DNA of 64,000 bases from WHTK01 sp965197795 (GCA_965197795.1 OZ240228.1:2542001-2606000), one strand, 5' to 3'. Counted from the first letter of the stretch, positions 1 to 9,521 are shown. Notes: generated from the letters alone by a model not told the origin. Program-made: numbers and translations.

Positions 1-299
1 CCGGAGCGGCGAAGTTGTGGCCAAATGTTTTGCCGAGTTGGGCTTTTCGGTTAACCTTTGCGGGGTCGTAGTCGTTATACCCATAGCCGCGATCTCAGAC
101 GGCTAGATAATGAGCAAGGGGGAGGGTGAGCAGAGATCCCCGGAGGGTCGTCGGAAGGCCCGGCTCTCGGCGTCGCAGCAGCGATTCTCGGCCGAGGGTG
201 ACGCGGAGGGCAAAGCCCCTGAAGGACGCCCGGGACAGAGAGTAGATGAAACCAACGCCGAAACTGCAGGTTTGTAAGAAGCAAGGAGAACAAGCAATC

Positions 300-2060
300 G
301 TGCAATTTATTAGAAAGGCCTTGTGGCCCACGGCGATTGTAGCCGCGTTTCTGATGCTCTTCGGGGCACTGGGAAGCGCGACTAGCGCCGACTCGGTCAA
401 GGGCAGTGTTCAGACAGAAAAGGGTGGCGTGGTCTACGTCGAGGTTGAGGTGGACAGTCTCCTCGCCGACGCGGAGGCCGCCCTTGCCACGGCGAAGGCC
501 GCCCTTGCCACGGCGGAGGATGCCGAAGAGACCGCCAGGCTGCTCGACAACAACTCATCGGACGGCAGCCGGCGCGTAGCTGTTGCGGAGATCCGGGCGG
601 CCGTTGTGGACGTCAAGGCCGCCGCTGCGGCTGTCGACGCCTCCAACACGGCTCTCGGTATCGCCGCGGACACCGACCTGCTCAGCGCAACGACGGCGTA
701 CACGGAAGCTATCGTACTCACGAGTATTGATGATGCTAACGAAGCGCTCACCAACGCGCTCATCCTCGCGGACGCCAGTGAAGTCGTCACCGCGGCCGGC
801 GAGGTCGTCAGGGCCGCCGACGACGGCAGGGCCGCCGACGCTCAAGAGACTGACCCTGCCTTGAGCGGTGTCGAGTTTGCCAAGACACTTCCCGCCGTAG
901 GTCTCGATGACTACACGGTCGAGATCGATGATGGGACGGGCAGCGCGTCCATCGTTGCCACTCTGAAGGTCGACGATGGCGAGGCTGATGTCGATTCTAA
1001 CCGCGCGACTGACTCTCGGACGGTCACGCCGGTCCGGGTTAACGATAGCGCAGATCGGGACGAGCTCGACGACTATGGCGTTGACGCAGAAGTCGGTGAG
1101 TACTACGTCCTCGTGGTCGTTGAATGTAACGAATTCGGCACCTACGACATCTCGTTCACAAACGGTGACGAGGTAGTAGACGACGAGCTCGAGTGTGTGA
1201 CTGATGTGGCCAGTGCGGTTCTTTCCGCCAGCGCGTCCACAATCTTCACCACGACTGACAAGTTGACCTCGAAGATCACGGTTACTCTTACGGACAAAGA
1301 TGGCGACGCCGCCACTCCTGGCGACACAGTTCGCTTCAAGACCGATAACTGTGAATTCGCGGGCGAAACCACCAGCAAGACTACGCGGAGCGCGGAGTCG
1401 GAGACAAACGACGACGACGACACGACTGCTGTAGTCACCCTGGACTGCTCGGATAAAAAATCTGCGAAGGTCGGTACGGCCACGGTCAGCGCTAGCGTTG
1501 ATCGAGACGGTACTTCCGATGTCTACGCTGAGGACCTCGTCGTTACGCTGGTTGGTCCGGCGACGGCTCTGACCCTCACCGTAACCACCTCCATGACTGA
1601 CATGGTTTGTGGCGATCTGAGGCAGATCGATATCACCGACGTTGTTGACACGAACGGCGAGACCGTTGCTAACGGCACCCCAGTTATTGTCAGCACCAAC
1701 CATGGTGGTGTCCTCACTGGGTCAACGACCGGCCGTTTCGCTCCTTCGAGCACAGTGGCTTACACCAACAAAGTTGGTGCTGCCAGCGTGTACCTGATTA
1801 CCAGTGACACGCAGGTAGGCGACTATGCAGTGGTGGCCTCAGCCGGTTCTGGCGTAGCCGACCTCACAGTGGGCTGTGGGTCGATGGAAGCTGCTGATGC
1901 TGACGCTGACGCGCCTTCTATCACGCCGCCGAACACCGGTGACGCTGGTTTGGCAGAGACTTCCGGCTCAAGCTGGATGCTCTTGGCCATCGCCGGCGCG
2001 CTGGCATCCGTTGTGGTAGCGGTAGGCAAGGGTATGCCCTCGCTCTTCCGCCGCCAGTAA
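300..2060 (+). CDS. Secreted, C-terminally anchored surface protein
   Basis: Predicted surface protein of 586 residues, function unknown. The GTG at 300 is chosen because AAGGAG lies at 283-288 and a signal peptide (VQFIRK, then a hydrophobic core) follows at once; an in-frame ATG at 246 would put 18 unneeded residues in front. An alanine-rich helical stretch (about residues 45-180) starts with a short tandem duplication (AALATAK/AALATAE). Acidic beta-rich sequence follows, and residues about 422-525 look like an invasin-type Ig domain. The end is PPNTGDAGL, a hydrophobic helix and a short basic tail, like a sortase- or exosortase-style anchor, although no LPxTG is seen. The last 45 residues and the downstream terminator closely match the next gene. 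The 245 bases upstream show no gene. Confidence 0.8.
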   Translation: MQFIRKALWPTAIVAAFLMLFGALGSATSADSVKGSVQTEKGGVVYVEVEVDSLLADAEAALATAKAALATAEDAEETARLLDNNSSDGSRRVAVAEIRAAVVDVKAAAAAVDASNTALGIAADTDLLSATTAYTEAIVLTSIDDANEALTNALILADASEVVTAAGEVVRAADDGRAADAQETDPALSGVEFAKTLPAVGLDDYTVEIDDGTGSASIVATLKVDDGEADVDSNRATDSRTVTPVRVNDSADRDELDDYGVDAEVGEYYVLVVVECNEFGTYDISFTNGDEVVDDELECVTDVASAVLSASASTIFTTTDKLTSKITVTLTDKDGDAATPGDTVRFKTDNCEFAGETTSKTTRSAESETNDDDDTTAVVTLDCSDKKSAKVGTATVSASVDRDGTSDVYAEDLVVTLVGPATALTLTVTTSMTDMVCGDLRQIDITDVVDTNGETVANGTPVIVSTNHGGVLTGSTTGRFAPSSTVAYTNKVGAASVYLITSDTQVGDYAVVASAGSGVADLTVGCGSMEAADADADAPSITPPNTGDAGLAETSGSSWMLLAIAGALASVVVAVGKGMPSLFRRQ

Positions 2061-2069
2061 CTAGACCAT

Positions 2070-2145
2070 CTCCCGGCAAGCCGGGAGAACGGTAAAGCAA
2101 AACCTCCGGTCCTTCTAAAGTGAGGGGCCGGAGGTTTTCTTTTGC
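2070..2145 (+). terminator. Double hairpin terminator after surface protein 1
   Basis: CTCCCGGCAAGCCGGGAG (2070-2087) forms a short hairpin. A second stem AACCTCCGGTCC (2101-2112) pairs with GGGCCGGAGGTT (2125-2136) and is followed by TTCTTTTG, as in a Rho-independent terminator. Almost the same block recurs after the second surface gene at 3955-4030. Confidence 0.8.
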
Positions 2146-2460
2146 TTGCGTTGTAACCAGAGAGGAGTCCGACCCCTACCTCGGGCGCGACGACATCAGT
2201 TGCCGTGATGCGCCGGGGGCGGCGGGTCCCGAGGCTGCGCGTCGTCGATTATGGTCTGGTTGGATGGTTCTGCCCTTTAGAAGCACTTAATCCATTGGGG
2301 TTATCTTTGGGACAGAATCCCAGAGGATGGCTCTGGTCTGTCGAGTGTAGGTTGCCTTCTTGCAGGTAGTGGATTCTTCATCTGCGGGGTGCACTCCTCA
2401 GCTTCTTCAGTATGAGCAAGTATGTCGCCTAGACACGAAGTCGTAGTCGGGTTGGAAGTG

Positions 2461-2489
2461 ACCGAGTTCGGCGCCGCCAATGTTATAAT
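2461..2489 (+). promoter_or_regulatory. Extended -10 promoter for surface protein 2
   Basis: TGTTATAAT at 2481-2489 is a consensus extended -10 (TGn-TATAAT); the -35 region is weak. It would give a leader of about 160 bases before the start near 2656. The rest of the gap from 2147 shows no gene. Inference from sequence only. Confidence 0.5.
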
Positions 2490-2655
2490 TCGCTACGGTC
2501 ATCTAGGCGGATGGCTTTCGCTGAAACCAGCGGCACATATGCTATTGCGCTGCAGGGGGGTGGCGGGCCGCGGACGGCTTTAGGGACAGCCGGACGTAAC
2601 TCTCAGGCGCCAAGACCACTCTAAAGGAGTGGATAATCCCTCGCGGAGGTTTAGG

Positions 2656-3942
2656 TTGACTAACATGTCCTGGAAACTATTATCCTTGGCGGCTGTTTTC
2701 GCCTTGGGCTTGCTGGCGTTGATGCCCGGTGGCGCCACACAGTCGCCTAGCGCTAGGGCGGATATTGACCGTATTTCAGCCGAGGACTTGTCCATCGAGA
2801 GCGGTGATCACACTGAGATCACGATCGTGGCTGATGACGACGATGGTGACGTCACCGTTAGTGTCAGTAGCGTCGACGCGGGCACGACGTTTGAGCTGAG
2901 GCTTAGGGATTGTGATGGCTGCGACGAAGATGGCGACGAAGAGGACCAAGAGGGTACCGATCTCCCTATTGACAGCGACGACTCTAACTTCCCAGGCGAT
3001 GGTGTTCTCCAGTTTAGGCTGACGCTTACCTGCGAAGATCGAGACCGAGTCACAGTCAGGGCTGAGCAAGATGATGATGATCTGTCTGTGGGGGTGACCT
3101 GTAACCCTGAGGGGAACATCGTTATCGGCAACTCGGCCGACGATGATGATTCCGTTGACTTCGACTTCGAGATCAGCGGGGACCGTTCCTGCCGCGATGA
3201 CTTCACCCTCGCGGATAACGATGAGCTGAGCTTCAAGTGCGACACGGGCGAGACGTACACGATTACCGAAGATGTGCCGCAGGGTTGGGAACTGACAGAG
3301 ATCGACTGCGACGACGAAAATGTTCCTTCGCGCGACATCGATGTCGATCTTGACGATGCGTCGGTGACGATTGAGCTTAGCGATGAGGATGATTCTGTAG
3401 ATTGCACCTTCATCAACCAACTCGAGGAGGCGGGCTCGCCGAATAGCGTTGTGCTCACCACCTCAAACACAACCCCGACTTGCGGTTTGCCAATCGTGGT
3501 GCTCGCCACGGTTGAGGATCAACGTGGCAATCTGCTCGAGGGCGTTGCCGTGATCTTCACGGCAACCCGGGGAACCTTCACGATTCAGGCCGGAACGACC
3601 ATAAGAGGCGGCAGGTTCTCGACCTTGTACACGCCACCGAATAGCGGCAGCGGTCTGATCGTTATTAGCGCCACGGCGGGCGGCGTCGTGGGCACGCTTC
3701 CGATTCAGCTGACCTGCGCCGTGGCCACGCCGACCGTGAGTCCACCGCCGACTACCCAGCCGCCGACTACCCAGCCGCCGATTATCCGGCCGCCGAGCAC
3801 CGGTGACGCCGGTCTGGTAGAGACTTCCAGCAGCAGCTGGACGCTCTTGGGCATCGCCGGCGCGCTGGCATCCGTTATGGCAGCGGTAGGCAAGGGTATG
3901 CCCTCGTTCTTCCGCGCGCAGCGGCGCACCTGCGGCCGCTAG
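2656..3942 (+). CDS. Acidic Ig-like surface protein with C-terminal anchor
   Basis: Secreted, anchored protein of about 428 residues, function unknown. The TTG at 2656 has GGAGG at 2645-2649; ATG 2665 and GTG 2629 are in-frame alternatives. A signal peptide (MSWKLLSLAAVFALGLLAL) leads into a very Asp/Glu-rich region, then a segment with VPQGWEL and CTFIN, a pattern seen in SpaA/prealbumin-like domains. An invasin-type Ig domain (starting NSVVLTTSNTTPTCG) follows, then a proline-threonine repeat (PPTTQ twice), PPSTGDAGL, a membrane helix and a basic tail. It shares the anchor and 3' terminator with the preceding gene while the ectodomains differ, so this is a paralogous pair with swapped outer parts. 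Confidence 0.8.
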   Translation: MTNMSWKLLSLAAVFALGLLALMPGGATQSPSARADIDRISAEDLSIESGDHTEITIVADDDDGDVTVSVSSVDAGTTFELRLRDCDGCDEDGDEEDQEGTDLPIDSDDSNFPGDGVLQFRLTLTCEDRDRVTVRAEQDDDDLSVGVTCNPEGNIVIGNSADDDDSVDFDFEISGDRSCRDDFTLADNDELSFKCDTGETYTITEDVPQGWELTEIDCDDENVPSRDIDVDLDDASVTIELSDEDDSVDCTFINQLEEAGSPNSVVLTTSNTTPTCGLPIVVLATVEDQRGNLLEGVAVIFTATRGTFTIQAGTTIRGGRFSTLYTPPNSGSGLIVISATAGGVVGTLPIQLTCAVATPTVSPPPTTQPPTTQPPIIRPPSTGDAGLVETSSSSWTLLGIAGALASVMAAVGKGMPSFFRAQRRTCGR

Positions 3943-3954
3943 TAACTAGACCAT

Positions 3955-4030
3955 CTCCCGGCTTGACGGGAGAACGGTAAAGCAAGACCTCCGGTCCTTC
4001 TAAAGTGAGGGGCCGGAGGTTTTCTTTTAG
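3955..4030 (+). terminator. Duplicated double hairpin terminator
   Basis: CTCCCG/CGGGAG hairpin (3955-3972), then ACCTCCGGTCC (3987-3997) pairing with GGGCCGGAGGT (4010-4020), then TTTCTTTT. It differs by only a few bases from 2070-2145, including the spacer between the hairpins. Confidence 0.8.
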
Positions 4031-4254
4031 TTGCGATTGGCGCATTGCTTCTGTCAACAAGTTTCCACAATCGCCGAGCAACGTAGAGGTTCGTAACGAA
4101 CCTCACTGAGACGTCGAGGATTGCGAACGCCTCACCCTGACGGCCTCGGCGACGATTCATTTTGACAGCCACGGCGGCGAACTGGCAGGCACGGAGGTGC
4201 ACGTAACTGAACATAATGCCGACCGACCGAATCTACGGCGGACTGTGTTGGGCC

Positions 4255-4546
4255 TCAGCGGACGCTCCGATTAGAATTTGCCGTAAAGCGTTCCAGTATT
4301 GCTACCTCATCGGCATATCGCTTCTCCTTGCGGTAAAGGATTGCCAATTCTTCGTAGTAGCCGGGAGCAACGCCCCATCCGTTAAGGCTGTCCTCTGCCT
4401 CTGTGGCTTCTACACATTTCAGCAACAGCGCGAGGGCTTCGGACCTACGCTGGGCGCGTTTCAGACCTTTTATGGGTTCAAAGTGCTCCGTGTAGTGGCC
4501 CCATCCACGTATCCTGGCCTGCCAGGCATTGGGTCCCTGCTCTCAG
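4255..4546 (-). pseudogene. Relic of a repeat-helix protein (C-terminal part)
   Basis: The minus strand reads NAWQARIRGWGHYTEHFEP at its start and includes WGVAPGYYEELAILYRKEKR, ending at a TGA at 4257-4255. The helical pattern and the VAPGYYEELAILYRK motif look like the tail of a tetratricopeptide-type protein. No start codon is found: an in-frame TGA lies just upstream near 4547. Read as a 5'-truncated gene. Family assignment is tentative. Confidence 0.4.
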
Positions 4547-4606
4547 ACTTATTTCCTGGCTTAGCAAAGTGTGCCCTGTGCGGCTCTCGTCTATCTCTAG
4601 ATGGGT

Positions 4607-4747
4607 CGCGACGCCGGGGAGTCGGTCGAGGACGTGTCCCGGTTCCTCGACCACTCCAGCCTGGCAGTGAGGACGACCTAGCTCAGGAGGCTCGAGGGGC
4701 AGGAGGACCGCAGCGGGGCGAAGGTGGCAGAGGCGATCGGGGGCTAG
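4607..4747 (+). pseudogene. Tyrosine recombinase A relic, C-terminal tail (copy 1)
   Basis: Encodes ESVEDVSRFLDHSSLAVRTT, then an in-frame TAG where the copy at 24.3 kb has TAC (Tyr), then LRRLEGQEDRSGAKVAEAIG and a stop. LDHSSLA with the following Tyr is the catalytic end of a XerC/D-type integrase. Only about 45 residues remain. It is followed, as at 24.4 kb, by a hairpin region and a second recombinase. Confidence 0.6.
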
Positions 4748-4935
4748 CCCTTTCTATCCTTTTCTATGCGACCTCCGTCCAGTGAGAGACCTCGGAGGAT
4801 GGGATTGCAGCGTCGTCCTCCCGCGCCGCGACCGGCGAGTCCCGCAGCTGAGGTTGCAAGCAGGCTCGGCAAGCTTGACTTGTCCTCCCCGGCGGAGTGA
4901 GTTGTGTGTGACCACCGGACTTAAGCAGGTTGCAC

Positions 4936-5112
4936 TTGCCAGCACTCGACCAGCTCATCCCTCTCTACCTCACAGCCTGCACAGTAGAGGGCAAGACGGA
5001 CCGCACCGTGCAGTCCTACGACGAGACGTTGCGCCAGTTCCGGCGGGCTGGGCGCGAGCTGGGGCTGGCCAAGGATGTGGCAGCCTTCGGGCCAGCCCAT
5101 GTCTATCTCTCC
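4936..5112 (+). pseudogene. Tyrosine recombinase B relic, N-terminal part (copy 1)
   Basis: Starts at TTG 4936 after the same leader found before the copies at 24.6 and 61.2 kb. It reads LPALDQLIPLYLTACTVEGK and on to AFGPAHVYL, the N-terminal core-binding (SAM-like) domain, then homology stops abruptly at about 5110, where a toxin-gene relic begins. The catalytic domain is missing. Confidence 0.6.
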
Positions 5113-5230
5113 GGGCTGCCGGGTGCACTTCGTGCAACGGGGGAGGCCCTGGTCGTCCGTCTGGCCGGAGGCGACAAGGACAGCCAGGAGCGGGATACGA
5201 AGGGCTCCGGAGCTGGCCAGTGGACTGTAG
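5110..5230 (+). pseudogene. HigB/RelE-type toxin relic
   Basis: Read in shifting frames, this stretch gives GCRVHFVQRGR, ALVVRLAGGDKDSQERD and a final RAPELASGL before TAG (5228-5230). That is the C-terminal half of the phage-derived Gp49-like/HigB killer family. At least two frameshifts and the missing N-terminus make it non-functional. It lies directly upstream of the matching antitoxin relic, in the toxin-first order of HigBA modules. Confidence 0.5.
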
Positions 5231-5242
5231 GGGGCAGCGGCT

Positions 5243-5594
5243 ATGGCAAGGACGCAGACCAAGCCGTGGGACCCGGCGGAGCGCCTTGAGACCAAGGAGG
5301 ACATGGCCGCCTACCTGAACGTCGCCCTGGAAGAGGGAGACCTGAGCCTTATAATAGTGACCCTGGGAGACATCGCCCGCGCCCGGAGAATGGCGCTGGT
5401 GGCGCAGGAGACCGGGCTGGGCAGGGAGAGCCTCTACAAGTCGCTGTCCGCTGACGGCAACCCGGAGTTCGCCACCGTGCCTGAAGGTGGTGCGCGCCCT
5501 GGGACTCCGGCTTCACGCGACCGCAGCGCAGGGAGCAATCGGCGAACAGGATACCCGGTCTTCGGCTCTGCCCCAGGAGTCGTCGCCGATCTGA
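5243..5594 (+). pseudogene. HigA-type antitoxin relic, frameshifted
   Basis: Starts at ATG 5243 with MARTQTKPWDPAERL and continues through AYLNVALEEGDL, ARRMALVAQETGLGRESLYK and SLSADGNPEFATV, the helix-turn-helix protein of putative addiction modules. At about 5480 the frame shifts by one base: KVVRALGLRLHATA is read in another frame to a TGA at 5592-5594. The original frame runs on uselessly into the next gene. The DNA-binding core survives but the gene looks inactivated together with its toxin. Confidence 0.6.
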
Positions 5595-5650
5595 ACAGGA
5601 GGACGTTGGATGGCGTCCGGCTTCACTACGCGATGGAGGCGAACCTGAAA

Positions 5651-6382
5651 ATGGTCAGACTGGTCTTTGCGATTGCCGTGCTCATGTCCTTCTGCCTGTC
5701 GTGCATCGGAGGACCCGAAGTCGTCAGGATGGGCACGGAGGGAGCCTATCCCCCCTACAACTTCATCAACGACAAGGGCGAGGTCGACGGGTTCGAGCGT
5801 GAGCTGGGCGACGAGCTGTGCCGGCGGGCCGATCTGGAATGCGTCTGGGTGACCAACGAATGGGACAGCATCATACCCAACCTGTTGGAGGGCAAGTACG
5901 ACACCATCATGGCGGGAATGAGCATCACCGACGAGCGGGACGAGGTCATCGACTTCACGCAGCCGTACATCCCGCCCAGTCCATCGGTATACGTCGCCCT
6001 GGTGGGGGCAGGTGACGAAGCGGTTGCCGGTAGAGTGGCCGCCCAGGTGGCCACCATCCAGGCGGACTATCTGTCGGAATCCGGCGCAACGCTGGTGGAG
6101 TACGAGTTGGCCGAAGATGTCTTTTCGGCTGTCCTGAGAGGCGAGGCGGATGCGACGCTGGTCGATATCGGGTTCGCCCACGAGTACATGACGAAGAGCG
6201 GAGAGGGACTGGCAATCGTCGGCCCCCAGGTCATGCTCGACGCCGGTACCGGCATCGGCGTACGGGAAACAGACGGCGCGTTGAAAGACAAGCTGGCCCG
6301 GGCCATCGACGCCATGAAGCAGGACGGCTCGTTGAACGCCCTGATCGAGAAGTGGTTCGGCCCGGACGCCGAGACGTTCTGA
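5651..6382 (+). CDS. Amino-acid ABC transporter substrate-binding lipoprotein
   Basis: Extracytoplasmic solute-binding protein of the SBP_bac_3 family, about 243 residues, likely capturing a polar amino acid for an ABC importer. ATG 5651 follows GGAGG at 5635-5639 and gives a lipoprotein signal (LVFAIAVLMSFCLSC, lipobox LSC). GTEGAYPPYNFINDKGEVDG, then WDSIIPNLLEGKYDTIMAGM, IDFTQPYI and the ending LNALIEKWFG are hallmarks of the family. No permease or ATPase gene is adjacent, so its partners lie elsewhere or are lost. The frame is open far upstream only because it overlaps the antitoxin relic. Confidence 0.8.
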   Translation: MVRLVFAIAVLMSFCLSCIGGPEVVRMGTEGAYPPYNFINDKGEVDGFERELGDELCRRADLECVWVTNEWDSIIPNLLEGKYDTIMAGMSITDERDEVIDFTQPYIPPSPSVYVALVGAGDEAVAGRVAAQVATIQADYLSESGATLVEYELAEDVFSAVLRGEADATLVDIGFAHEYMTKSGEGLAIVGPQVMLDAGTGIGVRETDGALKDKLARAIDAMKQDGSLNALIEKWFGPDAETF

Positions 6383-7155
6383 CGGGCATCGCAGCCGGTC
6401 CGACTGGCGGATTGAACGACGCGACCGAAGGATCGACACCAGACAACGAACCCTACATGCGGATACGGGATATGGGCTTGTGGCCCTCGAAACTCAGGGG
6501 CTTAATCGAATTCTCCCGATTTGGCATAAAGTCTCAGTGGATCAAGTTGCCCATTACAGTCCGACACTGGCAGATAAGGTCGCTTTGGACACGTCACTAC
6601 TGGGCGTTAAGGACATCGCCAACGAATTGCTTCGTCTTGTCTGAGCAACCTCTGGCTAGCAGTTTGCTCGCGTTCCAGGCAGAACCCAACTTGGGCAGCG
6701 GCCTCATAGCGGACACAGAAGAGCTTGCGGAGCGAAGCGATACCACGCCCCCAGCCAAGGAGCCTCCGGCTTCGCCAGGTGCTGGAGGCAGCTAGCGCAG
6801 GCCTGGCATCAGGGGATGAGCTGGACACATGCCGATGTTCGTCCGCTGGTGAGTAAGAGTGGCGGAGCTAACTGGGCTTTATCTCGACTACGAGGGCGTA
6901 CGGGCTAATCCGGCCGAAGTGAGAAGGTGTGATTTCCGTCCCATGCCCGAACACTGGGCTGCGGCGAGGGTGGGGCGCGCACGTCAGACAGAGTTTCCGA
7001 ACGAGCCAGTCGCGAAGCGGAGGTGAGAGCCGATGGGAACTCTGCGATCAATGCACGCCGTGACAAACTAGTTAACGTGTTACTTCGCGGCGGCCGAGTC
7101 TCCCTGCGGAAGGCGGAGGCATCCTCCGAGGTATCACGAACGTGATGGATAACTG
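6383..7155 (+). other. Gene-poor gap with one coding-like fragment
   Basis: No convincing gene. A short plus-strand run at about 6530-6643 reads VSVDQVAHYSPTLADKVALD and ends LLRLV-stop, coding-like but unidentified and without a good start. The rest shows no frame with protein character on either strand. Confidence 0.3.
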
Positions 7156-8130
7156 ATGACACTACACCTCGATGACAAGATTGCCGGGGCGGTCCTGGGC
7201 GCAGCCATCGGCGATGCCCTGGGCCACCCCACGGAGTTCCTGAGTGCCGAATCCATCCGGCAAAGGTTCCCTCCCAATGGTGTTGAGGGATACGAACTCT
7301 GGTGGGAACGGGAGGGAGAGAGGTTTGCGCCTTACACCGACGACACCCAGATGGCCGAAGTCGTGCTCAGAAGTCTAGTCAAGGGACGCCGTGCTGAAGC
7401 GAACCTCGAGTCGGTGATGACGGATATGGCCGCCGGCTTCGTTGAGTGGCGCACCAATCCCCAGGGAGGGCACAGAACCCCAGGAAACGCTTGTCTGGAA
7501 GGTGCCGCCCAGCTCGCTGCCGGCCTTCATTGGTCCACCACGGGCGGCGAAAGGGCAGGCGGCTGCGGGTCCGTCATGAGAGCCTACCCTTTTGGTGTGG
7601 TCTTCGTGAACAATCTCGCTCAGGCTGAGGAGTGGGCAGTTCAGCATTCAGCAATGACGCACCGTGATCCGATAGCTCTGGCAGCTTGCGCGGCTATGGC
7701 CATCGGTGTCGGGATGACACTCGCAGGCGAGCCTGTGGATGTGGTACTGGAGGCTATGGTGACTGTGGCGGCTCGATACAGCCTTCCCACGGCGGAAATG
7801 ATGCGCGCTGCAATCGCCGATGCGCGGGCCGGAAGCGATCCTCTCAGCATCCTCAAGAGACTTGAGGGGTGGGCTGCGCACGAGGCAATCTCGGCCGCGG
7901 CCTTCATTGTTGCTCGGCATCATAACGATGTTCGGTCGGCAATTCTTGAAGGCGCTAATGCCCACGGGGACAGCGACAGCATCGCCACGCTCGCCGGCGC
8001 CCTTGTGGGCGCGCGCGTCGGTCTTGCTGCTCTCCCTAATGAATGGGTGCGCGACCTCGAACGGTCGACGGACTTGCTAGAGTTGGCGAAAGTCGCATCT
8101 CGGTTTGCTGAAGATGCAGCGGGCCCTTAG
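7156..8130 (+). CDS. ADP-ribosylglycohydrolase family protein
   Basis: Member of the ADP-ribosylglycohydrolase (DraG/ARH) family, 324 residues, predicted to hydrolyse ADP-ribose from proteins or small molecules in the cytoplasm with two metal ions. The family signature is complete: GAVLGAAIGDALGHPTEF near the start, TDDTQM at about residue 62 (metal ligands), GGCGSVMRA, MTHRDPIALAA, and HGDSDSIATLAGALVGA near the C-terminus, holding the other metal-binding aspartates. Length is normal. The usual regulatory partner DraT is not in the window, so the substrate cannot be inferred. It stands alone between two gene-poor gaps. Confidence 0.9.
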   Translation: MTLHLDDKIAGAVLGAAIGDALGHPTEFLSAESIRQRFPPNGVEGYELWWEREGERFAPYTDDTQMAEVVLRSLVKGRRAEANLESVMTDMAAGFVEWRTNPQGGHRTPGNACLEGAAQLAAGLHWSTTGGERAGGCGSVMRAYPFGVVFVNNLAQAEEWAVQHSAMTHRDPIALAACAAMAIGVGMTLAGEPVDVVLEAMVTVAARYSLPTAEMMRAAIADARAGSDPLSILKRLEGWAAHEAISAAAFIVARHHNDVRSAILEGANAHGDSDSIATLAGALVGARVGLAALPNEWVRDLERSTDLLELAKVASRFAEDAAGP

Positions 8131-8704
8131 GTGAGAAGACCGGCACATCGCACACTGGCCTCGGTCGGTCTTTGCTTGGTCATCGTGCACTCAGCCTTCT
8201 GAATTGGTGTGCGCCGCCTCGGACAAGCGCGACACTCTGGCCCGATGCCGATTATCCAGTTGCGATGCGCCTCGACCGCCTTCGGCCCCCTCGGTCTCCT
8301 CCTCTCCGCTGACGATCTTGCGGGCCAACGTCCGCATCAGGTTGTCGCCGTAGACTAGGAACCGTTCTCGAGTACCTCTTCCTCGCGGCTGTCCCGGCAG
8401 CCAGTTGAACTGCAGTCATTTGGCAGACGCTGGTGTGCCTAATGGTGGCATTGCTCACGGGTGCGGCTTGCGACCGACACGATCAGGCAGTGAAATGGGG
8501 ATACGATGGACCGGGCGCGCCGGAACAGTGGGTTCGGTTCACCGTGACAGAGTGCCGGCTGCTGTGCGCTCTCTCGTCACATAGGTGCGCGACGGACTCG
8601 AGCCACCGGAGTTGCCCTGGCCCCAGGCTCGCTTTAGCAGCTGCTCGTGTACAGCCACCGTCCCTTGACCTCGGGACAGCAGCCGGGCAAGTCCTAGATT
8701 CTGT
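8131..8704 (-). other. Gap with a short coding-like minus-strand fragment
   Basis: No complete gene. On the minus strand from about 8370 to the TGA at 8193-8191 the frame reads FLVYGDNLMRTLARKIVSGE and continues about 35 residues. It has protein-like composition but no recognised family or start. Otherwise empty. Confidence 0.25.
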
Positions 8705-9385
8705 CTATTGCCACAGGTCGGGATCGGGTCGGTTCATCAGTCGGAAGCCCATATATCCGTACCAGATAACCAGCAGCACGTAGAAGCTCCGGGCCAGGGT
8801 GATAAAAGTGTCGCGCCCGTCGTTGTAGAGGATGGCCATCATGAAAAAGACCATTACGGCCAGGCTGGCAAGGGCAGCCAACAGGGAGATTATCCGGTTG
8901 AAGTCGTCTCTCGTGGAGAGGCCCAACGCGAAAATGAAGCCGCCAATTCCAAGTGTAATCCCACCGGCGTAGACGAGAGCGGAGCCGGCGTAGTAGACGG
9001 GAACGCTTCCCCTGATCTGGTCACTGGTTTGGGCATCAGCCAGAATGAAGTCCATGCCGCTGGATAGAATCCAACCGGTCAGTCCGACGAAGATCATGAA
9101 GAAGCCCATCTGAACTAACGCTTTGCCGTTGCCCTGCATGGTTACGTTCCGCATTAGCGCATAGAGGCCCCAGAGGATTAGGGTTAGGCCAAGGATTATC
9201 CCGATGTTGGTTACATTGGTCAGCGCGGGGTTGGCGCCCCTGGCCGTTATGGAGCCAACAGCGTCTGACACCTTGGCGCTGTCTATTAGTAGTCCACCCG
9301 GCTCCATGAGAAAGAAGACGAAGGCGATTATAGGCCCGAGTATGAGAGACAGACCCGCTAGCCGGTTCACGGATATTGTGCCCAT
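8705..9385 (-). CDS. Multi-pass membrane protein of unknown function
   Basis: Integral membrane protein of 226 residues with about six hydrophobic segments. The ATG at 9385 is chosen because AAGGAGG stands just upstream and MGTISVNRLAGLSLILGP starts the first helix; a longer frame adds 20 hydrophilic residues. Segments include IIAFVFFLMEPGG, IGIILGLTLILWGLYALM, GFFMIFVGLTGWILSSG and LARSFYVLLVIWYGYMGFRL. No catalytic motif is recognised. It lies downstream of the broken histidine kinase on the same strand and may once have been co-transcribed with it. Confidence 0.7.
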   Translation of the reverse strand: MGTISVNRLAGLSLILGPIIAFVFFLMEPGGLLIDSAKVSDAVGSITARGANPALTNVTNIGIILGLTLILWGLYALMRNVTMQGNGKALVQMGFFMIFVGLTGWILSSGMDFILADAQTSDQIRGSVPVYYAGSALVYAGGITLGIGGFIFALGLSTRDDFNRIISLLAALASLAVMVFFMMAILYNDGRDTFITLARSFYVLLVIWYGYMGFRLMNRPDPDLWQ

Positions 9386-9521
9386 GTTTGAACCTCCTTC
9401 ATGCGATGTCAGAGAAGGATCCATTGGCTCAATCCCTCCCGGCACACATCCTGACGCCAGAGTTGTGGCATTGCAATAGGAAAGTGACCCCCAGACGACA
9501 TTCTCCTAGACGAGATGGTAC

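Noticed and set aside
180..245. GGGCAAAGCC...GAAGGACGC in the leader of surface protein 1, reminiscent of a cyclic-di-GMP riboswitch
   Set aside because: Only the short GGCAAA and GGACGC words fit; the required second conserved strand and helices are not present.
555..1703. Long minus-strand frame opposite surface protein 1 (and similar mirrors at 33221-34141, 37052-38095, 38687-39358, 33256-34125, 35414-36088)
   Set aside because: These are shadows of strongly coding genes in high-GC DNA; none has family motifs, a ribosome site or independent codon pattern.
4216..4785. Plus-strand frame of 189 codons
   Set aside because: It runs antisense to a coding-like minus-strand relic and out of frame through the recombinase A relic; no family features.
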